Positions 58,096 to 64,000 of a stretch of 64,000 bases of DNA are shown one piece after another. Location: the NCBI GenBank assembly GCA_025677835.1, contig JAIXMR010000005.1:1-64000 (forward strand), given 5' to 3'. The stretch comes from Sporodiniella umbellata (Eukaryota; Mucoromycota; Mucoromycetes; Mucorales; Rhizopodaceae). Both the position numbers and the translations under genes were made by a program. The notes under the pieces are model-generated. The model searched no databases, was not told the DNA's origin, and saw nothing but the letters and a program-made list of their open reading frames with translations. Numbering within the stretch: the stretch's first letter is position 1; each line of letters starts with the position of its first letter.

Positions 58096-60568
58096 TTTTG
58101 AACTGAGGAAAAAAAGTAAAAAAGTAAAAAAAATAAAAAAACAAAGCTTTTTTTTTTTTTTTTTTTTTTTTTCTTTGCTTTTTAGCTTTTATTTGTTTTT
58201 AGCTTTTTATTATTATTTTATTCTTTCTGTTTATTTATTTTAATTATTATCGTTGTTTGTTTGTTTTTTTTTTTTTTTTTTTTTTTTCCTCAATGGCTTT
58301 TTTTGTTATTGTTATTCCTAAAATGTTCGTCATATGACTGTAATCAGAGCTTTCAGTCCACGAATTGAACAATGATTCCTCTCTTTTGGATCTTTATTTG
58401 TGTAACTACCATAGACCATGCACTTGAACAAAAGTGGTTTTCCCTTTACCTTTTGGCAATAATTCCAGGGTAGCCTTGTTGACTAAATTTAAACACGAGA
58501 TGGGCTATTCACCCACTTTTTTTTTTTTTTTTATTTTCGCGATAATACAAAAACGAACTGCATGCGTTTAAGAGAAGAACGTCCCAGACATTGTTTATTG
58601 AAAGATCAACCGACACTGTAAATTAGCTTTGAATTATTACTAAACAGAAAGACTTGAAAAGGTTTTCCAACAGGACTGTATTTAGCATGTTGAGTAATAC
58701 TAGCGTTCCCAATTGATTTTTGTTTTAAGTAACACGCACGCTCCAGAATAGTTTTTCGGTCTAAATAAAGACTGTAGCGGATCTGCACACCCTTTCGTTC
58801 TGTTTACGGAGTAATCAATAGCGTGTATCTATGTCGGTCCGTTGAAATCCGTTTTTTTTTTTCGGTGCTCAAAAAATGAAGATTCGGAAAGGGTTCCTTG
58901 GCTGGTGCTTTGTATGAATCAGTGACTACTGCATATTACATTTTGAATGGAGTTTCTTCTTGGTAGTCTTAGAAAGGTCAAAAGAGTTATTTTTTCTTTT
59001 TTTTTTTTTTCTTTTTTTAGATTGCTTGTCAAACTCTCTTCTACCATAAAGTATCTATAAGAAAGAATACGAGTGTTGAACGTATGGAGTATATATCGAA
59101 CTTGATGATTTTGTAAAATTCATACCTTTTTTTTTCTACCTGTGAAGTTCATTTTGGATACTGCTTTTAGCTACAGTACTTTAAATGCTGGGATTTCTAT
59201 ATCCTCTAAAATAACGTTTAAAGGTGCGGGCTATTTGCTTCCGATAGAACCATATATGTATATATGTTGAGATCAAGCAGTAGACTCTTCAGCTTTAGAA
59301 GGAGATGCTACAAAACCGAAATATCTTACAAAAAACTTCTTCATTGAGTCTCTGATAGCAACATCTTTCATATATAACTAAACTGTTTTATAAACTAATA
59401 CTTGATGTTTACCACAAGAAAAAAAAGCTACAAGACTTAGTCTGAAGCTTGTTCTTAAGTGGCGACATTCAAGTAAAGTATAAGATAAAGACTTGTTTGT
59501 GACTAATTGGCTAGAATAAGATACGCAAGTTCAACATGTATCCCAACATGACTGCGTATAGTAATTTTTTTCGACGTGTTGGTTATAAAAATCGCCAAAC
59601 GTTGTCTTGAAATATCCGTCGCAACAACTTCTCAAGATTTGTTATCTTTTGTGTATATAGGCTCCTCATATACAAAAATAGCTGTAATAAACTAGATAGT
59701 ATTAAACCAAAATCTTTGTCACAACTTTTTGAGGCGCGAGAAAGACGGGAAGGCGTGCTTTGGCTTGTTTCCTAAAAGCAAAAAGAGACACGTCTACCTA
59801 TTAATACCACGTTTCTTTTTCATGCAACACTTTACTAATAACATCAAATCAATTTCATATAACGCGAAAAGTATAGCAACTAATACTGGGCGGTGTAATT
59901 AGAAAAAAAAAAAAAAAAAAAAAACAGACAGTCAATAGTGTTGATACAGACCAAAAAGAATTCAAATCTGTGATTCTCAATGAGTAGAAAAAACCTAGCA
60001 GCTCTAAGCAAGAATGCTTAAACGATTTACCAGAGATTCTATAGTCCAAGTTTATGTATACAAACACAAAAATCCTAGTTTATCGTAATATAACGCACAA
60101 ATCTTTCTTTGTTTAATGGAAATAGTAAACAGACATCTTTTCTCAGCTGATGGATGAAAAAGCATATATGCACAGGTACTCTTGTTATATCGCCTACAGA
60201 TTAATGTCTAGTGTTTCTTTTCTCTAAATTCAAACTGGTCTGTTTTTTTTTTTTTTTTTTTTTTTTCGTAGCCTAGCCTCTGATTATGGGTTATAATTTT
60301 TTTAGGGTTTCGAAAAGTTCGCAAAACCTTGTTTAAATCTTAAAATACCATATAATTTTTTTTTTTTTTTTTTCGTTTGCATACGCATGGGGAAACTATT
60401 TTGTTTATGCTCTTGGTTTTGTTATATAAACTCGTCTTTTTTCTATTACTTCTCTTTTGTAAAAAAAAAAAAAAAAAAAAAAACAAAAAAAAAAAACAAA
60501 TATTTATACAAAGTGTTTTCTTGTTTTTTTCAAGATTGGGTTAAAGGGAAAGAAAAGGAAAGAAAAAA
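58096..60568. other. Gene desert, 2.5 kb, no supported gene
   Basis: AT-rich, with T runs at 58148-58172, 58267-58287, 58517-58532 and about 60243-60266. One minus-strand frame at 58606-58788 reads AKYSPVGKPFQVFLFSNNSK, has an acceptor-like CAG upstream and an AATAAA just after its stop; it could be a small gene or relic. Nothing else supported. Confidence 0.4.
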
Positions 60569-61795
60569 ATGGCACAAAACCAACTGATACTAATATGTAG
60601 AGAGCCCGAGATCAAAGATGTTTTATCAAGCCGTAGATATTCTTCTTACGAATTGATTGGGTCCCAAGTCAGCAATCGCTGTGGCCTCGGTTCGGAAAAT
60701 TTATCAAACTCTCAGCGCAATCCAAAAAATGCTCTTTACTATCGACGCAGTGTCCCGTATTCAAAAGCAAGTAGTGATATATCGAAAATAGCGCCACAAG
60801 CTTTTACGTTTTCTGTGCAGGATCTCGCAAAGTCAGAAATACAGAAAATCGACCAACAACAATATCATCTTCCTCTTCGCTCTCCACAACATCCCCAAAA
60901 GGACTTGAAAAACTACATGGATACCGAAGAGATGCAATCTGTACAGTCTAGAGAGTATTGTTGTCAAAGCAGTACACAAAAAAAAAAAAACAGTTTTTCA
61001 AAGAAAGCAAGAAAGCTTATACTAGAAGCATTGAGCTTTCGTAGAACAACACCTACTAAAACAAAGATATTTTGTGAATCTACAGAGACTTTGGTTTGCT
61101 GTGATAAAAGCTCTAAAGAAAAGAGTTTGTTGTTTTCAAAAGAACACAATGAAAAGACAAAAAAAGCATTTGGTTTTCGTCAGCTAATTAACAAATGGAG
61201 GATACAAGACAAGAACATCTCAGTAGAGCACATAAAAGCGGCGATCATAGGTGGTATGACGGGAGACGATATAGTTCATGTCAAAAACATGCTGGTATCT
61301 CTAAATTATTATTACGCCTGGAGCGATTTTCTGACATTGGAGATGGCAAAGGAGCTTGCAGAAATCCAAAAACAAACAAACAAAAAGTCAAAGGTTTTAA
61401 ACCAATATCGTATGGGCCAACAGATTGTAATTCTTAGATTGTGCAACGCAATTACTGCAAATCTCTCTTTTCTCAGTGCTGTCAATGCTAATATAAAGAC
61501 CACCACGCCTACTTTGGACTGCGTTTCAAATCAAATTAAAGAGCTTGAGATGGCTCATTTTCCACCTCAAAAGGTTTTTGCCAGCTCTATCATGGACACC
61601 TCTTCAATCACTCGCAAAAGTAGGTACCTCTCTATGTTAATCAATAATCCTAGTGCCATTACAAAAAAAGGCCCGTATTTTTCTTCAAAATCTGCAGGCA
61701 GCAGTCGTATTACTCTTCTGGGAAGAAAAGAAACAACAAAGCTGGACAACAAATGTTTCAGAACCCCTAAGAAACACTTTCTATATAAAAAATAA
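60569..61795 (+). CDS. Orphan protein, 408 aa, no recognised domain
   Basis: Intronless frame in an otherwise intron-rich neighbourhood; ATG in an A-rich context after a T-rich leader. The protein is basic and Ser/Lys-rich. The first 130 residues look disordered (Gln/Ser-rich; contains KIDQQQYHLPLRSPQHPQ). A basic patch NSFSKKARKLILEALSFRR follows. Residues about 205-310 are likely a folded helical core (FGFRQLINKWRIQDKNISVE, IKAAIIGGMTGDDIVHVKNM, YYAWSDFLTLEMAKELAEIQ, MGQQIVILRLCNAITANLSF). The tail is Ser/Lys-rich and ends HFLYKK. No signal peptide or membrane span. Length and sustained composition make a coding frame nearly certain; the function is unknown. Confidence 0.8.
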   Translation: MAQNQLILICREPEIKDVLSSRRYSSYELIGSQVSNRCGLGSENLSNSQRNPKNALYYRRSVPYSKASSDISKIAPQAFTFSVQDLAKSEIQKIDQQQYHLPLRSPQHPQKDLKNYMDTEEMQSVQSREYCCQSSTQKKKNSFSKKARKLILEALSFRRTTPTKTKIFCESTETLVCCDKSSKEKSLLFSKEHNEKTKKAFGFRQLINKWRIQDKNISVEHIKAAIIGGMTGDDIVHVKNMLVSLNYYYAWSDFLTLEMAKELAEIQKQTNKKSKVLNQYRMGQQIVILRLCNAITANLSFLSAVNANIKTTTPTLDCVSNQIKELEMAHFPPQKVFASSIMDTSSITRKSRYLSMLINNPSAITKKGPYFSSKSAGSSRITLLGRKETTKLDNKCFRTPKKHFLYKK

Positions 61796-62062
61796 ATGTA
61801 CTTTAATATTCCTTCTAAAAGTAATGTCCCTTCCCTACCCCACCCCTTCTTTTTTTGAAGGCGCAGCGTTTTCCAATATTATTCGCTTGGACGCACAAAC
61901 GTTGCTTTTTTATCAGCAACAAGCTAAGTCTGTCTTCAAACACAGCACTGTAAATTACGTGACTTTCCATAGGTAGAAAGTTACGTTCAATGAAACTACT
62001 TTGCCCTTCTTTTTTTTTTTTAAACTTCATCTGTTCCTTTTTTCTCTCTTTTCTGAAATTCA

Positions 62063-64000
62063 ATGCCCTCGGCAGGTTATGTGTTTCCAACTTTAGACGA
62101 CGACCCAATAGCACTTTCTAATAATAACGATCGAGCCCATACAACCGCCATGGATCATCAAAACACGACCGCCGCTTTAAGGTCTTCCAAAAAACCGTTG
62201 GCTGAAGACGATAAGGAAGAGTTTGAGTTGGACGACGTGAAAAAGCATAATGGCAGCCATGAAGAATATGAAATTTTGGCCAAAAAAGACTATGGCAATT
62301 TTGCTTTGTTAATTGTACTATGTAAGATGTTGACCATAAAAAAAAAAAAAAAAAAAGAGGATGTGATGAAGCTGTTCTGATTGTTGATACTTGTCTTTCT
62401 TTTATACAACAGATTTATTGCAGGGTATTCCTGTAGGGCTCAGTTTTGGTTCAATTCCCTTTCTATTGAAGGCTAAGCTCTCATATTCCCAAATTGCTGT
62501 TTTTTCCCTCTCTTCGTGGCCTTACTCGCTCAAACTATTGTGGTCTCCCATTGTAGACGCGGTCTATTCGCCCCAAATAGGCCGACGAAAGTCCTGGATT
62601 ATACCTATTCAGATATTGACAGGCATACTTTTCTATATACTTGGAAGCAATATTGATGCAATGATGAGCAGCGATACTGTGCCAATTTACGCACTGACCT
62701 ATTCTTTTTTGCTGACCATCTTTCTGTGTGCAACACAAGATATTGCTGTTGACGGTTGGGCGCTCACTCTCTTGAGTAAAGAAAGTCTATCGTATGCTTC
62801 TACAGCACAGACAATTGGATTGAACTGTGGCTATTTCATGTCTTTTACTGTGTTTCTGTCTTTCAATTCATCGGAATTCAGTAACAAGTATCTGAGATCA
62901 TTGCCTCAAGATTTAGGCGTTTTGGGACTAGGAGACTATATGAGATTCTGGGCCTTTATGTATATAGTAGTCACTGCATATTTGGCCTTTTACAAAAAAG
63001 AATCAGATGCAAAAGACGAAGAAACTCAATTGGGCATTTACGGTGTTTACGACACAATTTGGAAAATTTGTAAACTCTCACGTAAAATATCTATACACCC
63101 TTTTAGCCAGACATACCTCTCATTTTTTTTTTTTTATAGACATGAAATCTTTCATTGGTGTGTTATTGATAGCTAAAATTGGGTTTATATGCCATGAGGC
63201 AGTAACCTCACTCAAATTGTTGGAAAAAGGGTTTTCGCGTGAAGACCTTGCTTTGTCTGTCTTGTTGGATTTTCCCCTTCAGATTTTCTTTGGGTACTAT
63301 GCTGCAAAATGGTCTAATGGTTCTAGACCTCTAAAGCCTGTACGTATTAGATACATGTTCATAGTTGTCGGCTTATACATTCACTGGTCACTAAACTCAG
63401 CACTTTTCAATAGTGGCTCTATGCATTCTATGGCCGCTTAGCTTGCTCAGTCTTGGGTATGTTAACTGTTGCATACTTTCCCGAAGGGAAGCCTGTAGGT
63501 ATGGTTTATTTCGGAATCATTATGGGATCGACTGTACTCAGCTCATTTATGTCAACTGTCCAATTCGTGAGTATATCTGCCTTTATGACGGGTATAGCCG
63601 ATCCTATCATCGGGGGTACTTATATGACGGTAAAGCATAATAGAAAATCTGTTTAGAAAAAAAAAAAAACTTATTTTTATAAAAAAATTGTTCTAGCTGT
63701 TAAATACCTTCAGTAACTTTGGTGGTACTTGGCCTAAATTCTTTGTACTTGAAGCTGTTGATCACTTTACAGTGAACACATGCTCCTTATTAGACAGTAA
63801 AAACGAAGGTAAATCTATTCTTTTTTTTTTTTTTTTTTTTTTTTTTTTACGATTTTTCACAAAATTAAACCCATAATGAATAGTGGTCTCGTGCGCTGAA
63901 GAGACAGGAAAGGACTTATGTAAAGAAATGGGTGGAATGTGTGTAATGAAACAAGATGGGTACTTTATTGTGGGCACATTGTGTGTGTTATTGGGACTGT
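62063..64000 (+). CDS. Acetyl-CoA transporter (SLC33A1/AT-1 family), 3' end beyond window
   Basis: Six exons seen: 62063-62321, 62413-63081, 63140-63339, 63414-63629, 63697-63808 and 63884 to the edge; at least 524 residues. Major-facilitator-type protein. The acidic N-terminus is followed by the conserved LLQGIPVGLSFGSIPFLL, WSPIVDAVYSPQIGRRKSW, ATQDIAVDGWALTLLS, KLLEKGFSREDLALSVLLDF, PLQIFFGYYAAKWS and, across intron 3, KPWLYAFYGRLACSVLGML, then VGMVYFGIIMGSTVLSSFMS and GGTYMTLLNTFSNFGGTWPK. The animal protein imports acetyl-CoA into the ER/Golgi lumen for acetylation; the fungal role is presumed similar. Truncated by the window end, not by mutation. Confidence 0.95.
63818..63848. repeat. 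Poly-T run, about 30 nt, inside an intron of the acetyl-CoA transporter gene
   Basis: Lies in intron 5 (63809-63883), about 35 nt before its acceptor; one of many intronic T runs in the window. Confidence 0.85.

Overview
This window is nuclear DNA of a fungus, most likely an early-diverging one (Mucoromycota, probably Mucorales). The evidence is AT-rich intergenic DNA full of long poly-A/poly-T runs, short spliceosomal introns (about 45-100 nt, GTAAG-like donors, CTAAC/CTAAT branch sites), fungal hallmark genes (bifunctional ARG5,6, LYS9, CBP6, yeast-type COX8, neutral trehalase, GT15 mannosyltransferase, RIM101/PacC zinc fingers, SDS3) and a decayed Tc1/mariner-type transposase of a kind I associate with Mucorales. 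The lineage is inference; the fungal origin is firm. I found no tRNA, rRNA, CRISPR or prokaryotic signal. I rebuilt about 30 genes by hand from open frames, splice sites and family conservation; every multi-exon model listed with exon coordinates keeps frame across its junctions.

Layout. 1-12 kb: zinc-ribbon protein, ARG5,6 (arginine synthesis), a one-pass membrane protein, COX8, LYS9 (lysine synthesis), a DNAJC8-type J-protein, a PNUTS-like PP1 regulator and an acetate transporter. 13-28 kb: an ENPP-family protein that has lost most catalytic residues, a BTB protein, a DUF300/TMEM184 membrane protein, an unidentified small gene, a mucin-like surface protein with 36-bp repeats, CBP6, a GH16 wall enzyme and SDS3. 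28-34 kb is gene-poor: two relic coding regions, one the transposase, flank SPF30. 34-46 kb: FUN14, SUB2, a peroxisomal D-amino-acid oxidase, neutral trehalase, RPAP3 and a PIP 5-kinase. 47-58 kb: an unidentified spliced gene, a RIM101/PacC factor, a hexokinase-like protein with damaged active-site motifs, a G3BP/Bre5-like RNA-binding protein, a KTR-family mannosyltransferase and a Cdc4-type F-box/WD40 protein. 58-64 kb: a gene desert, an orphan 408-residue protein and an acetyl-CoA transporter cut by the window edge.

The genes do not form one pathway, as expected for a eukaryotic chromosome. Loose themes are mitochondrial biogenesis (COX8, CBP6, FUN14, ARG5,6), mRNA processing (SUB2, SPF30, DNAJC8, G3BP), carbon and trehalose signalling (trehalase with a PKA site, hexokinase-like protein, acetate transporter) and cell surface (GH16, GT15, mucin, GPI tail). 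The most notable observations are two apparent pseudoenzymes with intact splicing (ENPP-like and hexokinase-like), several unidentified spliced genes, and microexons of 14 and 19 nt that open-frame searches miss.
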